From the NCBI RefSeq assembly GCF_002933955.1, contig NZ_BEWW01000322.1, positions 62,001 through 126,000 on the forward strand: a stretch of DNA of 64,000 bases, written 5' to 3'. The notes below the pieces were generated by a model, which was not told the origin of the DNA, made no database searches, and worked only from the letters and a program-made list of their open reading frames with translations. The position numbers and the translations under genes are program-made. The DNA comes from Prevotella sp. MGM2 (lineage in GTDB: Bacteria; Bacteroidota; Bacteroidia; Bacteroidales; Bacteroidaceae). Numbering within the stretch: the first letter of the stretch is position 1; each line of letters begins with the position of its first letter. Of this stretch, positions 52,516 to 61,472 are shown piece by piece.

Positions 52516-53706
52516 CTACCTTGCTTCATCCGAATTTATCAGATACACAATGGTATTGTACTTGATTTTCGCCTTGTTCTTTCGGATATTGGAGGATATG
52601 GCCGACGATGCCGAGTTATACATATTCTGCAAGGTCTGCAAGGCGATGGCTTCAGCCGATATGCCGGTTTCATATCCGCTTCCCGAATCAAAGCTGATAT
52701 TCTGCTGCGCCGCACTGGAACCGGCATCCTTTACGAAGTCACGGAACTGAGATTCGGGAACATAGAAGCCTTCCATACCATCATTGTCAAAAACGGACAG
52801 ATTGACCTTTACGAACTTGTCCCCAACCAGGATGCTGGTGATGGCCGCACGTACACGCTGCTGCCCGAAACCTGTCACCGTTCCATAAAGGTAAGTGCCT
52901 TTCTTCAAGTTGATGTCGCTAACCGTCACATCGTCCAATAGTTTGAATCGAAGACGGGTACCTTCACGCGCCTTGGTGGTCTGGTCAATCATCGCACGGA
53001 TCAGTTTGGCATCCACCGCATCGTCCGAAGAAGATACCGTGTGGAACTTGTCCGCATTGGTATCGGAGGATTTGATAACCAGCTTGGGACGGTTGTGTTC
53101 TTTCTCTTCCTGCCTGACTTTGGCTATGGAATCCGCACGTTGCCTTTGCAAAGCCTCTTCCTGCTCCGGGTTGGTTATGCCCAACCCGCTCTCGATGGCT
53201 TTCTGCCGTTCATAACTCCTGCGTTGGATTTCCTCCAAATCTTGGGCAAACTCGTCTTTAGATGAGTAACTTTCACCATTCTGTGAAGGGTCGCCATAGG
53301 CATATTCATTGATATGCTTTCGGGATTCTGCAAGGGAACGCTCCAGTTCTTCCATTTCTTTCTGCTGACGGATGCGTTCCGCCTCGGCTGCATCAAGCAT
53401 ATTCAGTTCTTCCTCGGTGTAACCATGTTCCAGTTCCTCGGTCTCATTCTTCTCCTCACCGATGGCACCGACTGCGGTAAAGGCATCCTCGTCACCAAAT
53501 CTGCGTGACATTTCATACATCTTATCTCCAGCTTCTTCCGCACGGGCTTCGGGAAGTTCCATGTTGATGCGGTCGGTGGCTACCGACTGACCGGTATCAC
53601 CATCACCGGAGAACATCTGCATCACGAAGTATATCAACGCGCATAGCGGCACGAACACCACCAGCGGAAAGATATACTTGGGTTGTTTGAAATTGATTTT
53701 AATCAT
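52516..53706 (-). CDS. traM: TraM-like (VirB10-type) transfer protein
   Basis: A 396-aa protein with one N-terminal transmembrane helix (about residues 12-29, YIFPLVVFVPLCALIYFVM). A long Glu/Gln/Arg-rich linker and coiled coil (about 75-210) follow. The C-terminal domain has TVSDINLKKGTYLYGTVTGFGQQRVR, the TraM/VirB10 beta domain. It spans the periplasm and links the inner and outer channel parts. It overlaps traL by 4 bases. Confidence 0.85.
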   Translation of the reverse strand: MIKINFKQPKYIFPLVVFVPLCALIYFVMQMFSGDGDTGQSVATDRINMELPEARAEEAGDKMYEMSRRFGDEDAFTAVGAIGEEKNETEELEHGYTEEELNMLDAAEAERIRQQKEMEELERSLAESRKHINEYAYGDPSQNGESYSSKDEFAQDLEEIQRRSYERQKAIESGLGITNPEQEEALQRQRADSIAKVRQEEKEHNRPKLVIKSSDTNADKFHTVSSSDDAVDAKLIRAMIDQTTKAREGTRLRFKLLDDVTVSDINLKKGTYLYGTVTGFGQQRVRAAITSILVGDKFVKVNLSVFDNDGMEGFYVPESQFRDFVKDAGSSAAQQNISFDSGSGYETGISAEAIALQTLQNMYNSASSAISSNIRKNKAKIKYNTIVYLINSDEAR

Positions 53707-54203
53707 TTGGTCTCGTTATTATTAAGGGATTTGACAATGTTTTCAAGCTGACGGTATCGTTGAACGATACGGGTGGAATCCATCCTTGACTTATGCGGTA
53801 CGGCAATCATGGAATCCAATTCCTCACGGAGTTCCTGACCTTGGACTACCAAGTCCATCAGCGTGTTGCGCTGGATGTCCTTGTTTGCCTGTATGGTATG
53901 GAAGCCTGTGAAAAGCGGTTCCATGTTGCTTATCAGATTTTGATTTGCTTCATTCAATTCGTTAGAAGAATCTACATTGGCCCCACTAATCCAAATGTTG
54001 CCCACCAGAACAAAAGCCAATGTCCCGGTTACATAAGCGAATGTACGCTTCGGATGTTTGGTCGCCCATGCGTTGGCCAAACGTATTCTTGCCGCCAGCC
54101 GATACTTCGTACCGATTGCCCCCATCTTGGGTTGCAGCCATGCCCGAACCTGTTGGTGGGTTTTCAGACGGCTTTCATGCAATATCTTTCTGAGTGATTT
54201 CAT
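53703..54203 (-). CDS. traL: TraL-like protein (DUF3989)
   Basis: A 166-aa protein with a cationic N-terminus, one membrane helix (about residues 52-71, RTFAYVTGTLAFVLVGNIWI) and a periplasmic helical tail. Position between traK and traM and the single-anchor layout match TraL/DUF3989 of Bacteroides elements. It has a structural role in the channel base. Confidence 0.75.
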   Translation of the reverse strand: MKSLRKILHESRLKTHQQVRAWLQPKMGAIGTKYRLAARIRLANAWATKHPKRTFAYVTGTLAFVLVGNIWISGANVDSSNELNEANQNLISNMEPLFTGFHTIQANKDIQRNTLMDLVVQGQELREELDSMIAVPHKSRMDSTRIVQRYRQLENIVKSLNNNETK

Positions 54204-54214
54204 TGTTGCTGTTT

Positions 54215-54838
54215 TTAATAATCCAAATCCTTGTTCTCTATGGTGCGCCAGTTGGTAATCATCAGTCCGTGGGGATTGTTCCTCGTCTTCGGCACATTCT
54301 CCAAATACCCGGTCGTTACCATCGTCCGTTTCAAGTCACGGGTGCGCCGCTTGATTAGCTGCGTACCGTAGTAGGTGAATTTCCGTTCATGTTCGTCAAA
54401 CTGGATGGAATCGCACATAATGGTGCAGACTGCCGATGACGATATGATGTCGGAATAAAAACCGTTCTCGTCCATCGCCTGTTTCTGTTTCAAAGCGGTA
54501 CCGTCCGCCATATACATCGCCTTGCTGACCGTCCACTTGATATAGTCGTTATCGGGTGGCAGGTTGAAGAAGTATTGATGAAAGAGCTGGATGTGCGCCT
54601 TCGCCTCCATAATAAAGTTCGCTTCCAAATTGGCACGTTCCGCCAAGAAAGGAATGTCACCGTCCAATACATATATCTGCTGCCGCTCCTTGGTGACCAA
54701 AGAGATGCAGCACCAGACCGTGAAGCCGCAGATGACGGCGCAACCTCCGATGGTTGCGAGTACCGTCATCATGGCAAGTCTGGTTTTCTGTGCTAAAGAT
54801 TCTATAAGCATATCGTTTTGTTTTAAGATTACATTCAC
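54215..54838 (-). CDS. traK: TraK-like (VirB8-type) transfer protein
   Basis: A 207-aa protein: the N-terminal membrane helix (about residues 22-47, MMTVLATIGGCAVICGFTVW) is followed by a periplasmic NTF2-like domain (FYSDIISSSAVCTIMCDSIQFDEHERKFTYYGTQLIKRR). This is the VirB8-type assembly factor of the inner membrane. It overlaps traJ by 4 bases, as is usual in this operon. Confidence 0.85.
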   Translation of the reverse strand: MNVILKQNDMLIESLAQKTRLAMMTVLATIGGCAVICGFTVWCCISLVTKERQQIYVLDGDIPFLAERANLEANFIMEAKAHIQLFHQYFFNLPPDNDYIKWTVSKAMYMADGTALKQKQAMDENGFYSDIISSSAVCTIMCDSIQFDEHERKFTYYGTQLIKRRTRDLKRTMVTTGYLENVPKTRNNPHGLMITNWRTIENKDLDY

Positions 54839-55956
54839 TTGGATTTAATTACCGAGCCTGCCGCACCTGCCGTTGCACCGACCGCTCCTCCGGCGATAGA
54901 ACCAGCCGTAGCAGCCATACCTGTAACAGTAGAACCTGCCGCAGAAGCCGCACTCGAACTTACGCCACCGGGTATCAGCCAAGAGGCCACTTCGGGAACG
55001 AAGCGGATGATGTAGGCACCCACCAGCATACCCATCGCATACATGCAGTTAGAGCCGATGCCCTGCAATCCCAATGCGCCAATCTGTTCCCACGTATTGA
55101 CAGAACCGTGCAGGAGGTGGTTGTAGGCTACCATGTCTTGCTGAAGGTTATAGAGCAGGATGAAGTCAATGTAGTAAAGGCACATATAGGTAACGAAGCC
55201 CCATAACGAGAGGGAAAGGAACTTTGACATCCATTGGCTCCATGCCGAACTCCAAGGTGGAGCAAGCGATAGCGCGAACATGATCGGGCAGAATATCATC
55301 ATAATGGCGATGAATATCCGTTGCGCCACTAATATGCCGTAATAGGACATCTGGAATATCAGTTCACCGATGAAGCGTATGACATCGTTGATCCACTCGC
55401 TGACCTTGGTCTCGGCAGCCACGGCTGCACGTTGGGCATAGTTGTTGATGGTACTGCCCAAGTTCTCCACATTGTAGATAAGTTTGTCCCACCAAGCCGC
55501 ATCCTCACCGATGGCTGCCACCTGTTTGGCGGTCGCGATGGAATCCTGAACGGCTCTCAGCCGGTCCAAGTATTCACTCTGCTTTTGTGCTACCTTTAGC
55601 TCGAAAGCGGCCACCTCTTTGTTTTTGGAGTGTGCCATCGCTTTGGTGGCTGACTCCAATCCCTTGCCCGGTACTTGCAATGCGGAACAGATCCATGACG
55701 AGGAAGAGATACAGATGGAGATACCGACAATGCGCAGGAGCTTCATCACATCCATACCGCGCCGTCCGAGTATCATCATCCAACATTCGTATGAGCCGAC
55801 ACAAAGGGCAAGCAGCAATCCGATGACACGTGCCAGTCCGACCGCGTCACCCAATACCGCCACATTCGGGAAGGTTTCCATGGCAACCAAGAGTTTGTCC
55901 AGACTCTCGTCAATGGCGGGCAAGCCTATGGTCAGGAAAATTGATAATACATTCAT
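54835..55956 (-). CDS. traJ: TraJ-like (VirB6-type) inner-membrane transfer protein
   Basis: About 373 aa from MNVLSIFLTIGLPAI (the frame could extend to 56004, but that lies in the previous gene). It has seven or more hydrophobic helices. A central helical stretch (KNKEVAAFELKVAQKQSEYLD) is followed by FIGELIFQMSYYGILVAQRIF and FCPIMFALSLAPPWSSAW, typical of TraJ. The C-terminal tail is very Ala/Gly/Ser rich. It forms the inner-membrane part of the channel. Confidence 0.85.
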   Translation of the reverse strand: MNVLSIFLTIGLPAIDESLDKLLVAMETFPNVAVLGDAVGLARVIGLLLALCVGSYECWMMILGRRGMDVMKLLRIVGISICISSSSWICSALQVPGKGLESATKAMAHSKNKEVAAFELKVAQKQSEYLDRLRAVQDSIATAKQVAAIGEDAAWWDKLIYNVENLGSTINNYAQRAAVAAETKVSEWINDVIRFIGELIFQMSYYGILVAQRIFIAIMMIFCPIMFALSLAPPWSSAWSQWMSKFLSLSLWGFVTYMCLYYIDFILLYNLQQDMVAYNHLLHGSVNTWEQIGALGLQGIGSNCMYAMGMLVGAYIIRFVPEVASWLIPGGVSSSAASAAGSTVTGMAATAGSIAGGAVGATAGAAGSVIKSK

Positions 55957-55976
55957 TGTTATTCTAATTTTACAGT

Positions 55977-56663
55977 TTAATAATGCGTTGCTGCCACTAC
56001 GCACAAATGGGCAGTCTGGTTGACCAGTTCCTGCATCTTCGTTTTGGCTTCCTCGTATGCCTGTTGCCGTTTGGCATTCTCCAGTCCGTAGCCGACACCT
56101 GTCTTATGGATATAGGCGATGCCGGAACAAAGAATCTCGTTCTGCCGGCTCAACTCGTCCACCTGGTATTTGAGTTTGCCGTCACTCTTCTTCATGCAGT
56201 AGAGCAGTCCGTCAGTGATACACTTCTGCATACGGTCAAACTCGTCCTTGTAGGTGGCGTATGTCAGATCAACCGACCTGTCAGCCTCTCGAACCAGCTC
56301 TTCCTTGTATAGTTCCTCGATGTACTTGCGCTCCGTTTCCACCTTCTTCACTTTCTGCCTCTGGGTCTCTTCCGCCGTCACACGGGTAGGCATGATACGT
56401 TTTACATCGGAGTCCTTTTCCTTGAAGCGAACCCGGAAGCCGGACTTGAAGCCTGCCCACTTCCAATACATTTCCGCACCGGAATACTTGTTGTGCAAGA
56501 AGTAATAGTACCAATCGGGAGCAAAGTCCCAAGGCCCGTTTTCCATGGACTTCCATTGTTTTTCTTTCTCCTTGTCACGGGTCGGGCGTTGGGCTGACAT
56601 TGTAATTGGAGTGCCCAATGCCATAAATGTGATTAAACCGAGTATGATGTTTCTAACCTGCAT
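55977..56663 (-). CDS. Exported transfer-operon protein (possibly DUF5045)
   Basis: A 228-aa protein with a signal peptide (to about residue 24, MSAQRP). Regions WKSMENGPWDFAPDWYYYFLHNKYSGAEMYWKWAGFKSGF and a charged coiled-coil part (EETQRQKVKKVETERKYIEELYKEEL) follow. Best memory match is to the DUF5045 proteins of Bacteroidales conjugation operons, but this is not certain. It lies between traJ and the 235-aa gene. Probable role: a periplasmic factor of channel assembly. Confidence 0.6.
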   Translation of the reverse strand: MQVRNIILGLITFMALGTPITMSAQRPTRDKEKEKQWKSMENGPWDFAPDWYYYFLHNKYSGAEMYWKWAGFKSGFRVRFKEKDSDVKRIMPTRVTAEETQRQKVKKVETERKYIEELYKEELVREADRSVDLTYATYKDEFDRMQKCITDGLLYCMKKSDGKLKYQVDELSRQNEILCSGIAYIHKTGVGYGLENAKRQQAYEEAKTKMQELVNQTAHLCVVAATHY

Positions 56664-57360
56664 ATCCTTGATTCCATTTATTGATTACTTTATTCGCTAT
56701 CTCATCCTTGACATTGGAGTTCAAAATCTCCCAGATATAATCCGGCTTCCAACCGCAATCCGTTATCAGGAAGCAGTACAGATTGGCGTTGTCAATGATG
56801 TACCGTGCCCTGTCAATGGAGGTTTTGAGGGTCATTACCAGATTCAGTTTTTCGTCCATGCTTGCCTTCATCAGGTTGATACCCGAAGCTGCCACGGAAG
56901 CATAGAGCTTGTAGCAATGGCTTATCTCCCTTGATATGGCTACATTGGCATCCGCATAGTACCAGCCGACAAAAGGCTTCTTCGAGACATACTTGAAGGT
57001 ATTGCTCGTAAAGTCCTTGTACTCTTTGACCAACTGATAGAGGGAGTTGGCGGTGCTTGATATGGCACCTGCCAGTACAAGGTACGAATGGGCATTGCCC
57101 AACTTGGTATCGAGTGTTGTCCGTACATCATTGAACTTGATGGCTCCCTTGGCTACAAGCGACTGCTCCCCGAAGCTGGTGGCCACCCGTTTCAATGCCT
57201 GGTCTTCATCTTTCTTCACGGCTTTGTGAAGGGCTATCAGGGCTTCAATGGTCGGCAGGTCTTTCGGGATGACATAAGCGTGAGACTTCGCCGAAAGCAG
57301 TATTGACAATGTTATACAGAGCAATCCAATTCTTATATTAAAGTCTTTCATACTTCTCAA
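56653..57360 (-). CDS. Exported transfer protein of unknown function (235 aa)
   Basis: Signal peptide to about residue 28 (KSHAYVIPK), then a helical body with alternating Lys/Asp and Ala (LIALHKAVKKDEDQALKRVA). The C-terminus NKVINKWNQGYAG recalls the WNQGYLLKW end of the 41790 protein. A VirB5-like minor pilus position would fit, but the family is not recognised. It overlaps the next gene by 4 bases (57357-57360). Confidence 0.65.
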   Translation of the reverse strand: MRSMKDFNIRIGLLCITLSILLSAKSHAYVIPKDLPTIEALIALHKAVKKDEDQALKRVATSFGEQSLVAKGAIKFNDVRTTLDTKLGNAHSYLVLAGAISSTANSLYQLVKEYKDFTSNTFKYVSKKPFVGWYYADANVAISREISHCYKLYASVAASGINLMKASMDEKLNLVMTLKTSIDRARYIIDNANLYCFLITDCGWKPDYIWEILNSNVKDEIANKVINKWNQGYAG

Positions 57361-58097
57361 TAATTAGATGTAACCAATCCGTTCCAGTCATTGATAAGAC
57401 CGCTGACATTGTTCTTCATCGTCACCACATTTGCCCATCCCTCCGGGTCAATGGCAAAGAAAAGGTCATTAGCAGTGGCATATTGGGCCATCAGTATCAT
57501 GCCCTCCACCTTGTAACGTATCTCCAAAAGGCCGGAATAGATGGAATTGGCAAGTGACAATCGTTCATAGCGGTCAAGCATATTATAACCGTCATTTTTC
57601 TTCTCAGCCGTACCTTGTCCTTTAAGTGGATTCTGTATCGTGGCATTGTTCACGATATTGACGAAATTGCCCACCAACTGCTGGGTTTCCGTCACAAGGT
57701 TGCCCAGTTCATTCAGGCATAGCAGCTTGTTGGAGAACTTTGCCTTGCTTACCGTTTGGATAAGTTCCGGCACATCTTTGAGGATGTCGTATGCGCATAG
57801 TCCAATCTCCTTGTAGTATTTGCTCTCCGTACCGAAGCCCGACACGTTCTGCATTGTCACCTTATAGAGTTCCTTGATGGTAGCCATGCTCACGGTATAG
57901 AGTTCCACCTTCTTCTTTTTCTCGGCTATTGAGTCCAGCCTTTGGTTATGCTGACCCTCAATCAGCTTTTGAGAGGCAAGGTTGCTACTTACCACCTTGA
58001 TGCAGTTCTTGTCTATGACTACCTTCCATGCGGCGAATAAATTTGGAGTGGCCACTATTGTTATGAGTGCCACAAGTATCATTCTAATTCTTACCAT
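57357..58097 (-). CDS. Exported transfer protein, paralog of the 41790 gene
   Basis: A 246-aa protein with a signal peptide (to about residue 22, NLFAAW). Helical body (EKKKKVELYTVSMATIKELYKVT); the C-terminal FFAIDPEGWANVVTMKN matches the motif in the protein at 41790-42542. It is next to the VirB4 ATPase, the usual place for a VirB5-like or inner-membrane assembly protein, and overlaps that gene by 7 bases. Confidence 0.65.
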   Translation of the reverse strand: MVRIRMILVALITIVATPNLFAAWKVVIDKNCIKVVSSNLASQKLIEGQHNQRLDSIAEKKKKVELYTVSMATIKELYKVTMQNVSGFGTESKYYKEIGLCAYDILKDVPELIQTVSKAKFSNKLLCLNELGNLVTETQQLVGNFVNIVNNATIQNPLKGQGTAEKKNDGYNMLDRYERLSLANSIYSGLLEIRYKVEGMILMAQYATANDLFFAIDPEGWANVVTMKNNVSGLINDWNGLVTSNY

Positions 58098-60928
58098 AAC
58101 GACATCACTTTTTGTTGTTGATTGACTTTTCTTGCGAATACCAGATACTTGTCATCACCGGCTTGCTTCCTGTCCGCCTCGATTCTCGTGATTGCCTCCT
58201 GCATATTGCCATAGTAGGCAAGGTAAATCTTCAAGGCTTCCTTCTCAGTCCGCTCGGTGGTGTATGCCCAATAACATTCGGGCGGTTCCTCCACCCCATA
58301 GACATCGGAGTTCTGTCCCCGGCATATCCATACCTCCTTGAAGTAGTTGCGCCCCTCCCGGTTGTTCAGGGCGTTGACGGTAAAAATCTGCTGCCGCTGT
58401 ATTTGGGTCAGTCCCAATATGGCGGCTATCTCATCGTACCTGTCCTTAAACTTGGTCTGGTCTAATAAAACCTTGACATCCGAGTTATTGATAATGGCTT
58501 CCTTTACGATGGGCGAATCTATCACGTCATTCAATTCCTGAGTGACCACTCCGGCAATACCGTGAAACTTCCTTACCGTTTTATAGAGGTACTTGATATA
58601 CTCTGCCATCGTAGGAGAAGCAATCGCTTTCCACGCTTCTTCGATTATCAGTGCCTTGCGTCCTTTCTTGATACGCATCTTCTGAAGGAATACGTCCATG
58701 ATAATCAGCACCACAATAGGGAAAAGCACGGGATCATCTTTTATTTTGTCAATCTCAAAGACGATGAACCTCTCATCAAAGAGGTTTACATCCAAGTCGG
58801 AGTTCAGTGTGGTTTCCAACTCACCGCCCCGATAAAATTGCTTCAAGATAGCGGCGAAGTCCCGGATGCCGAAACTGATTTTCTCCTGCGAAGTGATTTG
58901 CGGGATGCGTTCCAAAGCAAACTCATAATAGGAGTTGAAGGACAGTTCCTTTACCCTGAGCCTGCGTTTCTGTACTTCCAAGTAATCAATCTGCTTCTCA
59001 ATCTTTATCAAGAAAGAGTTCTCATAGAGTTCCTTCTTGAATTTCTCCATGATGCACAAGGCACGCTCCCTTTCTGCCTGAGTAGCCCCTTGATCATGGG
59101 CAAGCGCATTTAGGGAACGGTATTGACGAATCAGCTTTTGTCTGTGAGCCTCGGTAGGCAGCATCAACATACGGTTCTCCTCAATCTTGGAAGGAGGCTC
59201 TTCCGTATTTATCAGTTCGTCTATGTCCTCCATCCTGGTGGAATAGTTATCATAGTCTTCTTCCATCTTTGCGTCCACAAGCAACTTCTGGCGTAAGCCT
59301 TCACGTTCCTTCTCTGTGAATTTCTCAAAGGGATGGAAATAGGCATCGTAATACTCCACGATGGTCTGGTTCACCAACATGTCCTCTATCTTCGTGGGCA
59401 ATTCGTTGCCTTTGAATATCAGAAATATCAGAGATTTTAGGAAGTTTTTCTTCTCGCCAAAATTCAGTTCGTATTCTTCCTTAGTCACCTTAAAGGGGTT
59501 CATGGAAATAGGCTTCTCTTTGGTATAGGAGATATACGTGCCACCGAAGTAGCTGCAGATTCCTTCGTATGAATCACCTGTATCTACCATCACCACATCC
59601 GTGTTTTGTTCCAACAACTGGCGGACGACCGAGTTTGTGTGAAAAGATTTTCCGCTTCCGCTTGGCCCGATGCAGAAGAAATTGGCATTGTCGGTCATCT
59701 TGACTTTGCCTTCCTTTCCCGTGAAGTCTATGCAGACCGGCAATCCTTGTCGGTCTGTATAGTAGGTGGTCAAAGGTGTCTGCTCAGACTCCTTTAAGTG
59801 TTCTTTGAAGAAAAAGCACAATGCCGCATCAGATAAAGTCAAGAACAAATCGTAGTCAGGATTGAAAGCGTAGGCGTTTCCGGGAAAGCTATCCGTGAAT
59901 AGTTCCAACTGGTTGTAAGCTGTCCGTGACGGCATGATGCCACATTCATATAACTTGGTTTCCAAATACGATGTAACCGGGGTTACTTTATCCGCAGGAC
60001 AACTGACCAGGATATTGAAATTGGTATATACCAACATGGAACTGTCCACGGCAAGCCGGTTCAAGACTTCCTCGATATCAGCCTTGGCTATTTTGTTGCT
60101 GGGGTCAGGCATGGAGCCGTGACGCTTTGCCTTGGCTTGTAACTTCCTTAACAGTTTTCTCTGATTGGGTATCTGGACCACTTGGTTGAATACCACACAA
60201 TCCGAAAAAGGGATGTTGGTCAGGAACGAGAACAGGTCGGTGGCGATGGTATATCCGTTGATATTCGTCTGCGTATAGGGCTTGATGACTGACGGCAGGT
60301 TTATCTCGTCTATATCCACCAACGGGTAGGAACGGATGATGCGCTCCCCGGTTCTCAGGTATTCATCCGATGACTTGAAGTTGGTCATGGAAAAGGCACC
60401 GTGCCGGAACTGAAATGCCATAAAGCGGTGGCAATACTCGGATGCTTCAGCTTTGCTGAGTTTACGATGGCGGATGCCTCGCTCGGTCAGGATATCATCC
60501 ACCTTGGAAACCTTCGTATGAAAATCCAGCCATGTTTTCGGGTCGTATTGCACGAACTGGCTGCGCTGCGCCTCTTGCGTCACTATCAGGTACGTGCGTA
60601 TCTCCGTGAACTCCCTTCCCTCGAAATAATTGAAATAGCTCCGGGTCAGGAACTCCGCATCTTCCGGCACGTCATGGTGGTAGGCTTGTTTGCAAAGGAT
60701 GTCCTGCTTCTGCAAGGCATACCCCTCGCCGAGGGTCTGTACCACATTGGATAGTACATCCTGAAAACGTATATACTGCCCGGCATCAGTACAGAACTGC
60801 TGCACCGGATTGGTCATCTCGAAGATGACGGACGGCTCGCCCTTGGCTGAAAAAAGGACGACATTGCCGTCCGTTTCCTCCAGCCCGGCATAGAGGCCGT
60901 CAAAGACTTTTTTCTTGGTTTGTGCCAT
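58091..60928 (-). CDS. traG: VirB4-type conjugation ATPase TraG
   Basis: A 945-aa cytoplasmic ATPase. The N-terminal half is the VirB4-type helical/beta region. The P-loop GPSGSGKS (about 420) and a downstream Walker-B-like KALIIEEAWKAI (about 750) mark the motor. It powers channel assembly and substrate transport. Its start is 2 bases after the traF stop, so they are co-translated. The sequence and position match TraG of Bacteroides conjugative transposons; it should not be confused with the coupling ATPase at 48774. Confidence 0.95.
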   Translation of the reverse strand: MAQTKKKVFDGLYAGLEETDGNVVLFSAKGEPSVIFEMTNPVQQFCTDAGQYIRFQDVLSNVVQTLGEGYALQKQDILCKQAYHHDVPEDAEFLTRSYFNYFEGREFTEIRTYLIVTQEAQRSQFVQYDPKTWLDFHTKVSKVDDILTERGIRHRKLSKAEASEYCHRFMAFQFRHGAFSMTNFKSSDEYLRTGERIIRSYPLVDIDEINLPSVIKPYTQTNINGYTIATDLFSFLTNIPFSDCVVFNQVVQIPNQRKLLRKLQAKAKRHGSMPDPSNKIAKADIEEVLNRLAVDSSMLVYTNFNILVSCPADKVTPVTSYLETKLYECGIMPSRTAYNQLELFTDSFPGNAYAFNPDYDLFLTLSDAALCFFFKEHLKESEQTPLTTYYTDRQGLPVCIDFTGKEGKVKMTDNANFFCIGPSGSGKSFHTNSVVRQLLEQNTDVVMVDTGDSYEGICSYFGGTYISYTKEKPISMNPFKVTKEEYELNFGEKKNFLKSLIFLIFKGNELPTKIEDMLVNQTIVEYYDAYFHPFEKFTEKEREGLRQKLLVDAKMEEDYDNYSTRMEDIDELINTEEPPSKIEENRMLMLPTEAHRQKLIRQYRSLNALAHDQGATQAERERALCIMEKFKKELYENSFLIKIEKQIDYLEVQKRRLRVKELSFNSYYEFALERIPQITSQEKISFGIRDFAAILKQFYRGGELETTLNSDLDVNLFDERFIVFEIDKIKDDPVLFPIVVLIIMDVFLQKMRIKKGRKALIIEEAWKAIASPTMAEYIKYLYKTVRKFHGIAGVVTQELNDVIDSPIVKEAIINNSDVKVLLDQTKFKDRYDEIAAILGLTQIQRQQIFTVNALNNREGRNYFKEVWICRGQNSDVYGVEEPPECYWAYTTERTEKEALKIYLAYYGNMQEAITRIEADRKQAGDDKYLVFARKVNQQQKVMSLW

Positions 60929-60930
60929 AA

Positions 60931-61221
60931 TTAGGAGCTTTTTCTCAGTTTGTTGTAAATATAAATGCCCTTGTCTCTCCGCTTGTTGTGCAGTCCTCCG
61001 CGCTGTTTGATGAAGATGGTCACCAGCCCGATGACTGCCATGACAAGCATGGCGACGAATCCGGCGAGCTTTCCCAATACAATGGAGAACAGTATGAAGC
61101 CGACAAACGACACGCCGATGGCCAATGCCGCCAACGTGAGGAAGCGTCCACGGATGCCCATGAACTCCAGCGGCTTTTGCAGTCCCTTGAATACGGGAAA
61201 TTCCTCCTGATTCATCGTCAA
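60931..61221 (-). CDS. traF: TraF-like membrane protein (DUF4133)
   Basis: A 96-aa protein with two close transmembrane helices (about residues 26-46 and 49-68) and a basic C-terminal end (QRGGLHNKRRDKGIYIYNKLRKSS). This is the layout of TraF/DUF4133, a VirB3-like inner-membrane protein that partners the VirB4 ATPase. It is located between traE and traG as expected. Confidence 0.85.
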   Translation of the reverse strand: MTMNQEEFPVFKGLQKPLEFMGIRGRFLTLAALAIGVSFVGFILFSIVLGKLAGFVAMLVMAVIGLVTIFIKQRGGLHNKRRDKGIYIYNKLRKSS

Positions 61222-61239
61222 TATCTTGTTATGTTTCTA

Positions 61240-61340
61240 CTACTTGAAGAATAGCGGAAGAGCCTCGGACAAAGCGATAAAGGCGATACAGCCACCGATG
61301 GTGAGCATGATGGTCTTCTTCACGTCCTGGTCGCCGTTTG
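61240..61340 (-). pseudogene. traE: traE, 3' exon, interrupted by a group II intron
   Basis: The C-terminal part of TraE (DUF4134): it reads NGDQDVKKTIMLTIGGCIAFIALSEALPLFFK, with the second membrane helix of the family. It continues in frame from the 5' exon at 63875 when the intron is removed between 63875 and 61340; the joint codon reads Ser in KMSNGDQD. The gene is broken at DNA level but can be restored if the intron splices at RNA level. Confidence 0.8.
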
Positions 61341-61401
61341 GTAGGCTCGACACAAAGCGCGTTACCGCATTGCTGCGGCACGTTTCCACGTGTCTGCCCC
61401 C

Positions 61402-61435
61402 GAACCGGACGTACATGTCTCCATGTATCCGGCTC
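61402..61435 (-). ncRNA. Group II intron domain V
   Basis: A 34-nt helix that begins GAGCCGGATACATGG, has the GAGA loop, and ends CGTCCGGTTC on the minus strand. It is the catalytic core of the ribozyme. The following sequence (61341-61401) holds the domain VI stem with the likely branch-point A. Confidence 0.85.
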
Positions 61436-61472
61436 TCCAGTGGTTTAACTCTATGTGTCATAAGCAAGTGTC

